Assembly (NCBI GenBank): GCA_016197405.1
Contig: JACPVR010000027.1
Span: 1 to 39,125 of the forward strand
Direction: 5' to 3'
Source: Mycobacterium sp.
GTDB taxonomy: Bacteria; Actinomycetota; Actinomycetes; Mycobacteriales; Mycobacteriaceae
Length of the DNA stretch: 39,125 nt
Shown here: positions 7,235-16,463 of the stretch, piece by piece
Layout: each line of letters begins with the position of its first letter
Position numbering within the stretch: the stretch's first letter is position 1
Made by a program: the position numbers and the translations under genes
The notes under the pieces: generated by a model
Databases searched by the model: none
What the model was told of the DNA's origin: nothing
What the model saw: the letters and a program-made list of their open reading frames with translations, nothing else

Positions 7235-9139
7235 TCACGGCGCCTTCACCCAATTGCCGGCATCACCGACGATACCGATCGGCACGGCGCCGGTCAGGCT
7301 GACATCGCGGACCGACGGTCCGGCCGCGACGATGGTGCTGTCCTGCAGGATCGGCAACACCGTCGACATCGCCCACAACCTGGGCTCCACGGCATTGATG
7401 ACGTCCTCGATCTTCTGGGAGCCGTCGAGCGCGCCGTCGATATTCGGCTGAATGCTGCGGTCACAGATACCGGTGAGGTTCGACGGCGCCTGCACCAACG
7501 CACCTTCCTCCGGCAGCGGTGGCAGCGGCGCGGCCGGCGTCGGCGCGGGTGCGCGCGGCGGCGAAACGCCAGGTGTCGACGATGCCGTCGGACTGGGTTG
7601 CGGCGCAATCGAACCCGCGACGGGCACCTCGGCTGCCTCCAGGGCGGGGCAGCCATAGCGCGACGCCAGCAATGTCGCCAGGTCGCCCCCGGCCTGATGC
7701 CAGCCGACGATGGCGTCGACCCGGTTGTTGACCAGCGCGTCACCGTAGAGCACAACGGGATCCAGTGCCGATACCGTCGCGGCGATACCGACGTTGCGCA
7801 GCTGGTCGGCCGCGGTGTTGGCCACCGCCACCGATGTCGGATCGTTGGCGGCGACACCGATGACCAGCGTCAGCTGCCTGCCGTCCTTGCTGATCCGGCC
7901 GCGGGTGACCTCGGGCGGCGGGACCGGCGCCGAGGTGGGGGTGGGGGCGTTCGACGGCGACACCGGAGTGTCCGGCACGTCGTTGTCGATCTGATAACCG
8001 GCTTGTTCGAGCAGGCCCAGCGCGGCGTCCCTGCTCATCGCCGGCGGCGCGGTCGGCACATAGCCGGGATCCGACGGCGACCGGACCTGCGCCTGCGCCA
8101 GGGCCACGGTGTTGTCGCTGCCCGCGCCGACCGCGGCGAGCAGATCGACATCGATGAGCCCCATGACTGCCTTGCGCACCAGCGGATCGACGAGATTGGG
8201 CTGCTGTGCCCGCAGCAACAGCTGCATGACGCGGGGGGTGTTGATCCTCCCGGTCCGGACTTCCGGGATTGCTGAGAGCTGCGCGAAAGCCGCTGCGCCG
8301 CCGTGCACCTGCGCCACCTGGGTGTCGCCGTTGCGGATCGAATCGGCCAGCGCGGCGGGCGCTCCGGCCCGGCGGAACAGGATCTGATCCGGTGTGGCGG
8401 GCTTACCCCAGAACCGGTCGTTTCGCGCCAACAGGATCTCGTCACGCTGCGGATCGATACTGTCGACGCGGAACTGCCCACCGGTGACCGGCATGGTGCG
8501 CGCCAGGCCCGCCGCGAAACCGCCGGGGACGTCTTTGACGATATGGCCGGGCAGGATGTCGTTGAACAGCTCGCGCCAGGCCGGGTAGGGCTGGGAGAAC
8601 GTCACCACCGCGGTCTTGCCACCGTCGATGGACTGCACACCGGTGATGAGGTCGTAGCCGGCCGGGTCGACGACACCGGGCTGGCTGACCATCTGGCGCC
8701 ACAGGTACCAGAAGTCGTCGGCGGCGATCGGCGCGTTGTCGGTCCACTGCGCCTCGGGCCGGATCTTGTAGGTGACCGTGAACGGGTCCTGGTTGGTCAC
8801 CTCCGCCGAGAGCAGCAACGCCGGGTCCATCTCCCAGCGCGACCCCGTCGGGGATGCCGGGTCGGGCACCGGACGGAAGGCGCTGGGCAGCACCAGCGAG
8901 CTGATGGCGGCGTTGACCGGGGACTGATCGGACAGCAGGTGCGGGTTGAAACCCGCACCGATGGTGTCGATGCCCATGATGATCTGGGTCGCCTTGGGCG
9001 GCGGCGGCGGGCTGCTCTGCGTGGTGTCGGTGCTCTGCGGCGCCGGTGGCGGGCTGACCGTGCAGGCCTGGGCCAGCAGTAGCACCTGCACTGTCGACAA
9101 CACGGCCGCAGACTTCGCGAACCGGTGGGCTTTCAGCAC
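7235..9139 (-). CDS. lpqW: Lipoprotein LpqW, regulator of PIM/lipoarabinomannan branching
   Basis: A 634-residue exported protein of the extracytoplasmic solute-binding (SBP family 5, oligopeptide-binding) type. In mycobacteria LpqW is known to influence the branch between polar PIMs and lipomannan/lipoarabinomannan; in M. smegmatis, loss of lpqW is compensated by mutations in pimE, which is also in this window. Stretches such as TQIIMGIDTIGAGFNPHLL, DFWYLW and GQFRVDSIDPQRDE match recalled M. tuberculosis LpqW (635 aa). The signal peptide ends at Cys26 in LLLAQAC, where Ala at -3 and Gln at -2 make an unusual lipobox. A Pro/Ser/Thr-rich linker follows, and another lies near residues 530-560. 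The start is GTG 9137-9139, with TACGCT 7 nt upstream; the reading from 9277 adds a stretch with no known counterpart. Confidence 0.93.
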   Translation of the reverse strand: MLKAHRFAKSAAVLSTVQVLLLAQACTVSPPPAPQSTDTTQSSPPPPPKATQIIMGIDTIGAGFNPHLLSDQSPVNAAISSLVLPSAFRPVPDPASPTGSRWEMDPALLLSAEVTNQDPFTVTYKIRPEAQWTDNAPIAADDFWYLWRQMVSQPGVVDPAGYDLITGVQSIDGGKTAVVTFSQPYPAWRELFNDILPGHIVKDVPGGFAAGLARTMPVTGGQFRVDSIDPQRDEILLARNDRFWGKPATPDQILFRRAGAPAALADSIRNGDTQVAQVHGGAAAFAQLSAIPEVRTGRINTPRVMQLLLRAQQPNLVDPLVRKAVMGLIDVDLLAAVGAGSDNTVALAQAQVRSPSDPGYVPTAPPAMSRDAALGLLEQAGYQIDNDVPDTPVSPSNAPTPTSAPVPPPEVTRGRISKDGRQLTLVIGVAANDPTSVAVANTAADQLRNVGIAATVSALDPVVLYGDALVNNRVDAIVGWHQAGGDLATLLASRYGCPALEAAEVPVAGSIAPQPSPTASSTPGVSPPRAPAPTPAAPLPPLPEEGALVQAPSNLTGICDRSIQPNIDGALDGSQKIEDVINAVEPRLWAMSTVLPILQDSTIVAAGPSVRDVSLTGAVPIGIVGDAGNWVKAP

Positions 9140-9146
9140 GCCACTC

Positions 9147-9152
9147 AGCGTA
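9147..9152 (-). promoter_or_regulatory. Putative -10 box of lpqW
   Basis: TACGCT (TANNNT) lies 7 nt upstream of the GTG at 9139, suggesting a leaderless lpqW transcript separate from that of typA. Confidence 0.55.
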
Positions 9153-9227
9153 TCGACCGCCGCGTCGTCGGATGCACTACGTCCGCGCGCACCGCACCGG
9201 TCGCCGTGGTAGCCCAGCTCAACGCTG

Positions 9228-11129
<1,902 letters not shown>

Positions 11130-11193
11130 TCCGGAATTGTCGCAGTGTGGGTGCCCGATCACGAAAACGAAGAGATTTAGTGGGTAGTAACGC

Positions 11194-11361
11194 GTGAAAC
11201 CCGGCAAGTTCGCCGACATCAAGCCGAAGAAGAAGTGCTGCCGAAGCAAGCCGCGCTGCAAACGGTGCCCGCTGGTGCTGCACAAAGTGCACAAAGCCGA
11301 GGTTATGGGCTTGCGCGGCAAGGAATTGGAGAAGGTTTTCAAACGCGCGCGCAAGGCATGA
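11194..11361 (+). CDS. Small Cys-rich basic protein (55 aa), divergent from typA
   Basis: GTG 11194-11196 opens a 55-residue ORF: VKPGKFADIKPKKKCCRSKP, then RCKRCPLVLHKVHKAE, ending in a Lys/Arg-rich helix. Cys15, Cys16, Cys22 and Cys25 (CC-x5-C-x2-C) could bind one zinc ion. The protein is strongly basic, suggesting nucleic-acid or ribosome binding. From memory, very similar short proteins are common in actinobacteria, so I regard it as real although it is below usual length cut-offs. No clear ribosome binding site is visible. Its place next to typA hints at a translation-linked role, which is inference only. Confidence 0.75.
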   Translation: MKPGKFADIKPKKKCCRSKPRCKRCPLVLHKVHKAEVMGLRGKELEKVFKRARKA

Positions 11362-11416
11362 CGCGTACCGTTGTGGCATTCGTCGAGGTGATTGAAGCCC
11401 TGTGGAGGTACCGGTC

Positions 11417-11683
11417 ATGACGATTTACGAGGCTCTGACGATCATGGTGATTGTGGTGCTCGCCACTGCGACGACGGCCGCGATCTATCTCGGTCTGCTC
11501 AATTGGGTCGGCGCATTCCACGTCGTCCGCTGCCGGGAATGCCATCACCTGACGACATCGACGGGCCGGCAGCCGCCCGGCTCCTGCCCGCATTGCCGTC
11601 ATCCGGCACTGATGCATCCGATCTATGCGGCGCATCATCGCGGCGCGCCGGTCCGGGTGCGCGCCGACCGGCTGCACTACTGA
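11417..11683 (+). CDS. Small membrane protein with a zinc-ribbon-like domain
   Basis: An 88-residue protein with one N-terminal membrane helix (residues about 4-28). A soluble part follows with two Cys pairs, CREC near residue 40 and CPHC near 58, plus neighbouring His residues; this arrangement fits a small zinc ribbon. The ATG at 11417 is chosen because GGAGGT (11404-11409) lies 7 nt upstream; the in-frame GTG at 11402 overlaps that site. It sits between the Cys-rich gene and mutT2, where M. tuberculosis carries narGHJI. Function is unknown. Confidence 0.75.
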   Translation: MTIYEALTIMVIVVLATATTAAIYLGLLNWVGAFHVVRCRECHHLTTSTGRQPPGSCPHCRHPALMHPIYAAHHRGAPVRVRADRLHY

Positions 11684-11693
11684 CCGATTCGCA

Positions 11694-12083
11694 CTAAGCG
11701 CCCAACGCCGCGGCCAGGTCCGGTAACCAGGCGGTGTCGGCGGGCACCCAGGGCAGGCTGTGCAGCTCCCCCGGTCCGATCCAGCGCAGCTCGCGGTGGT
11801 CGTGGGCGTATATGTCGCCGTCGATCAGGGTGACGCGGTAGGCCCGCAGGATCATCGCGGGATTCAGGGGCACGTCGGCGCCGAGGCGCGCCCCGACAGC
11901 GACGCCGACGCCGAGCTCTTCACGCAGTTCCCGGGCCAGGGCCTGCGCATCGCTCTCCCCTGCGGCGACCTTGCCGCCGGGCAGCTCCCAGCGCCCGGCC
12001 AGTTCCGGCGGGCGGGCCCGCTGTGCCACCAGCAGTGCGCCCCCGGAGATCAGCGCGCCGGCGACGACGATCTGAACCGCCAT
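11694..12083 (-). CDS. mutT2: Nudix hydrolase MutT2 (CTP/8-oxo-dGTP pyrophosphohydrolase)
   Basis: MutT2 hydrolyses nucleoside triphosphates, including damaged 8-oxo-dGTP and, in the mycobacterial enzyme, CTP and 5-methyl-CTP, to monophosphates. The Nudix box is complete: G37-x5-E43-x7-RELREELGV ending near residue 59. The N-terminal stretch QIVVAGALI and ARPPELAGRWELPGGKVAAGE match recalled Rv1160. Length is 129 residues, slightly shorter than the M. tuberculosis protein. The ATG at 12081-12083 has a TACCGT box 8 nt upstream. The 26-bp gap to the divergent pterin dehydratase gene contains both promoters. Confidence 0.93.
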   Translation of the reverse strand: MAVQIVVAGALISGGALLVAQRARPPELAGRWELPGGKVAAGESDAQALARELREELGVGVAVGARLGADVPLNPAMILRAYRVTLIDGDIYAHDHRELRWIGPGELHSLPWVPADTAWLPDLAAALGA

Positions 12084-12091
12084 GGCCAGTG

Positions 12092-12103
12092 ACGGTATAC
12101 CTT
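12092..12103. promoter_or_regulatory. Back-to-back -10 boxes for mutT2 (left) and the dehydratase gene (right)
   Basis: The palindrome GGTATACC (12094-12101) provides TACCGT reading left (12092-12097, 8 nt from the mutT2 ATG) and TACCTT reading right (12098-12103, 6 nt from the ATG at 12110). Each gene's -35 region must lie inside the other gene. Confidence 0.6.
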
Positions 12104-12109
12104 CGAAAT

Positions 12110-12403
12110 ATGGCTGTGTTGACCGATGAGCAAGTGGATGCCGCCGCGGCCGATCTCGACGGATGGCAGCGCAGCGACGGCGCGTTGCGCCGGTCGATCA
12201 CGTTCGGGTCATTCCTGGATGGTATCGACGCCGTGCGCCGGGTCGCCGAGCACGCCGAAGCCCAGGATCATCATCCGGATATCGACATCCGTTGGCGGAC
12301 AGTATCTTTCGCGCTTGTCACGCATTCCGCAGGCGGTATCACCGACAAGGACGTCGCTATGGCGCGGGATATCGACAGGATCGTCGGCCACCCGGAAACC
12401 TGA
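12110..12403 (+). CDS. Pterin-4a-carbinolamine dehydratase-like protein (Rv1159A type)
   Basis: A 97-residue cytoplasmic protein of the PCD/DCoH family, which dehydrates 4a-hydroxytetrahydropterins. The family signature is present: His54-His55-Pro56, then DIDIRWRTV and THSAGGITDKD, giving the conserved active-site histidines His54, His55 and His72. The start is ATG 12110 with TACCTT 6 nt upstream; the reading from 12023 runs into mutT2. Its 3' end overlaps the convergent pimE gene by 47 bp. In mycobacteria no aromatic amino-acid hydroxylase partner is obvious nearby, so the true substrate is unclear; a role in a molybdopterin or folate-related pathway is possible. Confidence 0.92.
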   Translation: MAVLTDEQVDAAAADLDGWQRSDGALRRSITFGSFLDGIDAVRRVAEHAEAQDHHPDIDIRWRTVSFALVTHSAGGITDKDVAMARDIDRIVGHPET

Positions 12404-13646
12404 TCCGCACCGCCGCGATCCAGCCCAGCGTCAGCACCGTCGCGACGATGTAGATCAGGCCGGCCCACGCCAGGTACCAGGGCCTGCTGATCTCCCAGAT
12501 GGTGGGCTGGGCGAAGCTCAGCAACCACGGCACGCCGATCAGTGTCAGCACCAGCCAGCCCCAGCCGAGGATCTTCGCTTCGGTCAGGTAGCGGTAGGGC
12601 CCCTGGATGAGCCAGATCATCAGCGGTATCAGCCACACCCAATGGTGGGTCCAGGAGATCGGTGAGAGCAGCAGACCGAAGAGCTGCACCACGATTACCA
12701 GGCCCAGCCGGTCGCGGTGGGCCGACTCCGATGCCAGCGCGTGCCAGGCCAGCCAGGCCAGCACCGCCGATGCCGCTACCGCGATCAGCACGATCGGCGA
12801 GAAGCCGGCGTCGTGGCCCAGGATGCGTGAAATCCCGCCGCGCCAGGACTGATTGAACGATGTCCCGACCGGTCCCACCCGGCCGGCGTTGCCCATCAGA
12901 TCGGTGAAGTAGTAGCGGGCCTGTTGTCCGACCACGAGCATCGACAGCGCCATGGTGGCCGCGAAGACCACCGCCGAGAACACCGCCGCCCCGCCGCGTC
13001 GTACGCCGATCAGATAGAAGCCACTGATGGCCGGGGTCAGCTTGATACCCGCGGCGAGGCCGACCAGTAACCCCGAGAGCCACCACCGGCTGCTGTACAC
13101 CGCCCACAGCACCATCAGCACCAGCAACACGTTGATCTGGCCGTAGTCGAAGGTGCTGCGCAGCGGTTCGATCCAGATCGCAACGGCGGTCCACAACATC
13201 GCGCTGCGGCGCCCGCCGATGATGCCCAGCAATCGTTGACTGACCCGGACCACGCCGTAGAGGGCGGCCATCAGGCCCAGCTGCCAGCCCAGGGCCACCA
13301 GCCAGAAGGGCAGAAACGTCAGCGGATAGAACACCACGGCCGCGAACGGCGGGTAGGTGAACGGCAGCGGGAAGTCCGGGGTCTGGTCGGCGTAGACGTA
13401 GCTGTAGAGCGTGCCCGGATGGTTGAGCGCCTCGGCGCCGCCGAGGTAGACGTGCAGGTCCACAAAGTTGGCGCCGTTGGGCACCAGATAGGTCCACGCC
13501 AGCCGCGCAGCAATCGACAACGCCAGCAGGGCCGGGGCCATGAGACGTGCCTTGACCGGGGAGCCGGCGGCTGCGGTGGTGTCTATTCGTATGACTGTAA
13601 CGACGATCGCCGGCGCACCCGACGCGCGCGGCCCCAACGTCACCAT
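12357..13646 (-). CDS. pimE: Polyprenol-phosphate-mannose-dependent alpha-1,2-mannosyltransferase PimE
   Basis: PimE adds the fifth mannose, alpha-1,2-linked, to phosphatidylinositol mannoside (Ac1PIM4 to Ac1PIM5) on the periplasmic side, using polyprenol-phosphate-mannose. It is a multi-spanning GT-C (GT87) enzyme of 429 residues. The first extracytoplasmic loop has the conserved NFVDLHVY motif; its Asp63 corresponds to the aspartate reported essential in M. smegmatis PimE (Asp58). ADQTPDFPLPFTYPPFAAVVFYPL matches recalled Rv1159 in two adjoining blocks. The ATG at 13644-13646 is chosen because a GGAGA site lies about 9 nt upstream; a TTG-like longer reading from 13691 has no such support. 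The 3' end overlaps the dehydratase gene. Confidence 0.94.
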   Translation of the reverse strand: MVTLGPRASGAPAIVVTVIRIDTTAAAGSPVKARLMAPALLALSIAARLAWTYLVPNGANFVDLHVYLGGAEALNHPGTLYSYVYADQTPDFPLPFTYPPFAAVVFYPLTFLPFWLVALGWQLGLMAALYGVVRVSQRLLGIIGGRRSAMLWTAVAIWIEPLRSTFDYGQINVLLVLMVLWAVYSSRWWLSGLLVGLAAGIKLTPAISGFYLIGVRRGGAAVFSAVVFAATMALSMLVVGQQARYYFTDLMGNAGRVGPVGTSFNQSWRGGISRILGHDAGFSPIVLIAVAASAVLAWLAWHALASESAHRDRLGLVIVVQLFGLLLSPISWTHHWVWLIPLMIWLIQGPYRYLTEAKILGWGWLVLTLIGVPWLLSFAQPTIWEISRPWYLAWAGLIYIVATVLTLGWIAAVRIRFPGGRRSCRYPAP

Positions 13647-13691
13647 CGCCGCTCGTCTCCGTAACGGTTGAATAAATGCCACACGTGTCAC

Positions 13692-13719
13692 TTGAGTAAC
13701 ACCAGTAACAAGCTAGCTT
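13692..13719 (+). promoter_or_regulatory. Putative promoter of the Ala/Pro-rich secreted protein pair
   Basis: TTGAGT (13692-13697) and TAGCTT (13714-13719) are spaced by 16 bp, close to a housekeeping sigma-A promoter. Transcription would start about 30 nt before the ATG at 13755. Confidence 0.5.
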
Positions 13720-13754
13720 CGGTTCATACGAGCTATCGAGGGATTGGAAAGCAC

Positions 13755-14336
13755 ATGTCACGGATCAGAAGCGTGTTCACCACCGGAGCCATCCTGGTGG
13801 GTTCATCAGTCGCATTGTTGACCGGTGGCATCGCCAAGGCGGACCCGGTGGTGGCGCCGCCGGTGCCCGCACCGGCGGTACCCGGAATGGACATGATCAC
13901 CCAGCTGGCGGGTAACGCGCCGCAGCTGTTGCAGGCGGCATCGTCGATGTTCAGCCCCAAGCCGGCCGCCGTCGCCGCGCCGCTGCAGACACCGCCGGCC
14001 GCCGGACTGGCCCCGCTGGCGCCGCTTGCCGCACAGACGCCACTGGCGCCGCTGGCACTGCCGATGACCGGCGCGCCCGCGGTTCAGCCGCCGGTTCTGG
14101 GCAACAGCGGTGACCTGCCCGCGAGCGCGCCCGGTGGGATCGCCATCCCGAACCTGACCGGGCTGCCGGTTCAGCTGCCCCCGCAGCTGAGCTTCCCGGG
14201 TGATCTGGCATCGCTGATGCCGGGCGCCCCGGGCGCCACGGCGCATCCCGGTGCGGCAGCACCCGTGCCTACGGCGGCGGCGACGTCGCCGATGCCGGGC
14301 CTGGGGACGTTGTTCCCCACCTCTGCGCTGCCCTGA
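13755..14336 (+). CDS. Secreted Ala/Pro-rich protein (Rv1158c-like)
   Basis: A 193-residue exported protein. Residues 1-30 are a signal peptide (basic MSRIRS, hydrophobic core, cleavage near GIAKADP). The mature part is low complexity, rich in Ala and Pro, with repeated PLAPLA-type units. The ATG at 13755 has a GGAAAG site just upstream; the longer reading from 13668 crosses the promoter. Together with the next gene it forms a tandem pair with related signal peptides (TTGAILVGSSVALLTGGIAKADP versus TTTSVAVGSSAALLFSGVAGADP, described in parts). By position next to pimE it is the Rv1158c counterpart. Its role, perhaps in the cell wall, is unknown. Confidence 0.85.
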   Translation: MSRIRSVFTTGAILVGSSVALLTGGIAKADPVVAPPVPAPAVPGMDMITQLAGNAPQLLQAASSMFSPKPAAVAAPLQTPPAAGLAPLAPLAAQTPLAPLALPMTGAPAVQPPVLGNSGDLPASAPGGIAIPNLTGLPVQLPPQLSFPGDLASLMPGAPGATAHPGAAAPVPTAAATSPMPGLGTLFPTSALP

Positions 14337-14362
14337 AAAACAACCCAAGATTGGACGACCGC

Positions 14363-15427
14363 ATGTCACGCACCATCAGGATGTTGACAACCACTTCGGT
14401 AGCGGTCGGCTCGTCGGCGGCATTGCTGTTCAGCGGTGTCGCGGGGGCAGACCCCGCGACACCGCAACCCATGCCGATCGACGCGATGCAGGCACCGGGA
14501 CTTTCGGCCGTACAGAGCCTGAGCCCGGCAATCCAGCAAGCCGCATCGGACCCGACCAACGCGGCGTCGATGCTCATGGCAGCGGCCGCCGCGTTCACCG
14601 GTAACTCCGCCGCCCCCACCGATTCGAAGAACCTGGCCGCCGCCGTCGGTCAGTTCGTCTCCGACCCGTCGTCGCTGCCGCTGCCCGCTGCCGCGACACC
14701 CGCGGGTGTCGATCACGTACCGCCCGCCGGGGTGGTCCCCGGCGCCGAAGCGCATCTGCCCCCCGGTATCGATCCCGCTCACGCGGTCGGCCCGGCACCC
14801 GATGCCGCACCGGCCGCCGCGGCGAATCCCGAAGTGCCCGTTATGGTCCCGCCTGCCGCACCGGTCGTCGACGCGTCGGCGCCGGCTCCCGTGGCAGCAC
14901 CGCCGGCCGAACCGCTCGCGGCACCCGCACCCGCGCCGGAAGCCGCACCCGTTCCCCCGCCCGCACCACCGGCCGATGCCGCACCGGCACCGGGGACCGG
15001 CAATATGGCGTTCGGCGGTGGCGCGGTATCGCAGGACTTCCTGTACCCGTCGATCGGCAACGGCTGCCTGCCCGACGGCGGCAATTCGATCGCCACCGCG
15101 ATATCGGTGGCCGGACCCGCGTCGATTCCGGCGCCGGGAGTCGGCCCCGGGCAGACCGCCTACGTGTTCACCGCGGTCGGCACCTCGGCACCCGCCGAGG
15201 TTCAGCGGCTGCCGCTCAATCTCACCTGGGTGAACCTGACCAGCGGCAAGTCCGGCAGCGCGACGCTCAAGCCGCGCTCCGATATCAACCCCGAGGGTCC
15301 CACGACGCTGACGGCCATCGTCGACACCGGCTCCGGCAGCATCATGTCGACGATCTTCGGCCAGGTCACCACGGTCGACAAGCAGTGCCAGTTCATGCCG
15401 ACGATCGGCTCAACGGTCGTCCCGTAA
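14363..15427 (+). CDS. Secreted Ala/Pro-rich protein with conserved C-terminal domain (Rv1157c-like)
   Basis: A 354-residue exported protein: signal peptide (residues 1-30, ending VAGADP), an Ala/Pro-rich linker up to about residue 210, and an ordered C-terminal domain of about 140 residues with two cysteines. That domain includes GNGCLPDGGNSIATAISVAG, then VNLTSGKSGSATLKPR and IMSTIFGQVTT, and closely resembles what I recall of M. tuberculosis Rv1157c. The two Cys residues may form a disulfide outside the cell. The start is ATG 14363; it lies 26 bp after the preceding stop, so the two genes are probably co-transcribed. Function is unknown. Confidence 0.87.
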   Translation: MSRTIRMLTTTSVAVGSSAALLFSGVAGADPATPQPMPIDAMQAPGLSAVQSLSPAIQQAASDPTNAASMLMAAAAAFTGNSAAPTDSKNLAAAVGQFVSDPSSLPLPAAATPAGVDHVPPAGVVPGAEAHLPPGIDPAHAVGPAPDAAPAAAANPEVPVMVPPAAPVVDASAPAPVAAPPAEPLAAPAPAPEAAPVPPPAPPADAAPAPGTGNMAFGGGAVSQDFLYPSIGNGCLPDGGNSIATAISVAGPASIPAPGVGPGQTAYVFTAVGTSAPAEVQRLPLNLTWVNLTSGKSGSATLKPRSDINPEGPTTLTAIVDTGSGSIMSTIFGQVTTVDKQCQFMPTIGSTVVP

Positions 15428-15454
15428 CGGTTGAAGCGGAGGCCGCGGGGGCAG

Positions 15455-16033
15455 TTATGCCTTCGCGGCCTTCGCCGCTGCCTTGGCCTGCTTCTTGTAA
15501 CTGCGCACCTTGCCCAGCGACTCGGCGTCGCGGACATCGGCGATCGACATATAGCTCCCGGCCTTGCCGTAGTCACCGGCCGCGGCGCGCCATCCCGCGG
15601 CGGTCAGCCCGTACTGCTTGCCGAGCAGGGCCAGGAAGATCCGGGCTTTCTGGTCACCGAAACCGGGCAACCGCTTGAGCCGTAGCAGCACCTCGCGGCC
15701 GTCGGGATTACCGCGTTCCCACACCGCAGCCGCATCCCCGTCGTACTCGTCGACCAGAACCCGGGCGAGTTCCTGGATGCGCTTGGCCATCGAGCCGGGA
15801 AAGCGGTGTACCGCAGGGGTTTCGGCGCACATCGCGGCGAACTTGTCCGGGTCGTATTCGGCGATCTGATGCGCATCGACACCACCGATGCGGTCGGCGA
15901 TCTTCGCCGGGCCGGCGAACGCGGTCTCCATCGGCACCTGCTGGTCGAGCAGCATGCCGATCAGCAGCGCCAGCGGGTTGGACGCCAGCAGCTCATCGGC
16001 CTTGGGATCTTGGACCAACTGCAAAGTGGACAC
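15455..16033 (-). CDS. HhH-GPD base-excision DNA repair-like protein (Rv1156-like)
   Basis: A 192-residue cytoplasmic protein related to the HhH-GPD DNA glycosylases. A helix-hairpin-helix motif is visible as LKRLPGFGDQKARIFLALLG near residues 118-137. The N-terminal stretch LASNPLALLIGMLLDQQVPM resembles the start of glycosylase folds. The catalytic Lys/Asp pair of EndoIII/MutY enzymes is not clear and no 4Fe-4S cysteine cluster is present, so it may bind DNA without typical glycosylase chemistry. The C-terminus is Lys/Ala-rich (KKQAKAAAKAAKA). The start is GTG 16031-16033, with TAGACT exactly 6 nt upstream. Confidence 0.88.
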   Translation of the reverse strand: MSTLQLVQDPKADELLASNPLALLIGMLLDQQVPMETAFAGPAKIADRIGGVDAHQIAEYDPDKFAAMCAETPAVHRFPGSMAKRIQELARVLVDEYDGDAAAVWERGNPDGREVLLRLKRLPGFGDQKARIFLALLGKQYGLTAAGWRAAAGDYGKAGSYMSIADVRDAESLGKVRSYKKQAKAAAKAAKA

Positions 16034-16039
16034 CCGGCG

Positions 16040-16045
16040 AGTCTA
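16040..16045 (-). promoter_or_regulatory. Putative -10 box of the leaderless HhH-GPD gene
   Basis: TAGACT (TANNNT) with a 6-nt gap to the GTG at 16033. Confidence 0.6.
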
Positions 16046-16130
16046 AAGCGTGCGCAACGAGCCCGACAGATTCCTGGGTGCGGTCGCGCGCGATATGCCA
16101 ATCTGAGCACAGCAAACCGGGGGGATCGAC

Positions 16131-16427
16131 ATGACACGTGTACTTGCAGCGCTCATCGCAGCGGTGGCCGCCGCCGTGACCTTGGCCGGTACCGCGAACG
16201 CGATACCGGATCAGGGCACGCCGGCGTTCGACGAATACCTGCAAGGCTTGCAGCGCAACGGCTACAACCTCAATCCGGACACCGCCTGGCGCGTCGCGCA
16301 CCAGGCGTGCATCGGCGGCATACCGGGTTACATCGGTCTGGAGCTGGCCGCGCAAGGAGTCATCGGCCCCGGCGCCCAGGAACGCGTCTTCGACGTGGCC
16401 CGCAAGTACGCGTGCCCGGTTCAATAG
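16131..16427 (+). CDS. Small secreted DUF732-family protein
   Basis: A 98-residue exported protein typical of the many small mycobacterial DUF732 proteins. Residues 1-24 are a signal peptide with cleavage after GTANA. The mature helical domain has DEYLQGLQRNGYNL and the two family cysteines, in HQACIGG and KYACPVQ, likely forming a disulfide. The ATG at 16131 follows a GGGGGGA ribosome site. It is divergent from the HhH-GPD gene and ends 36 bp before the sensor kinase gene. Function is unknown. Confidence 0.9.
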   Translation: MTRVLAALIAAVAAAVTLAGTANAIPDQGTPAFDEYLQGLQRNGYNLNPDTAWRVAHQACIGGIPGYIGLELAAQGVIGPGAQERVFDVARKYACPVQ

Positions 16428-16450
16428 GCCGATCCCCCGGACCCGATCAC

Positions 16451-16456
16451 TAGGGT
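16451..16456 (+). promoter_or_regulatory. Putative -10 box of the leaderless sensor kinase gene
   Basis: TAGGGT (TANNNT) with a 7-nt gap to the ATG at 16464; no ribosome site is present. Confidence 0.6.
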
Positions 16457-16463
16457 CAGCAGC

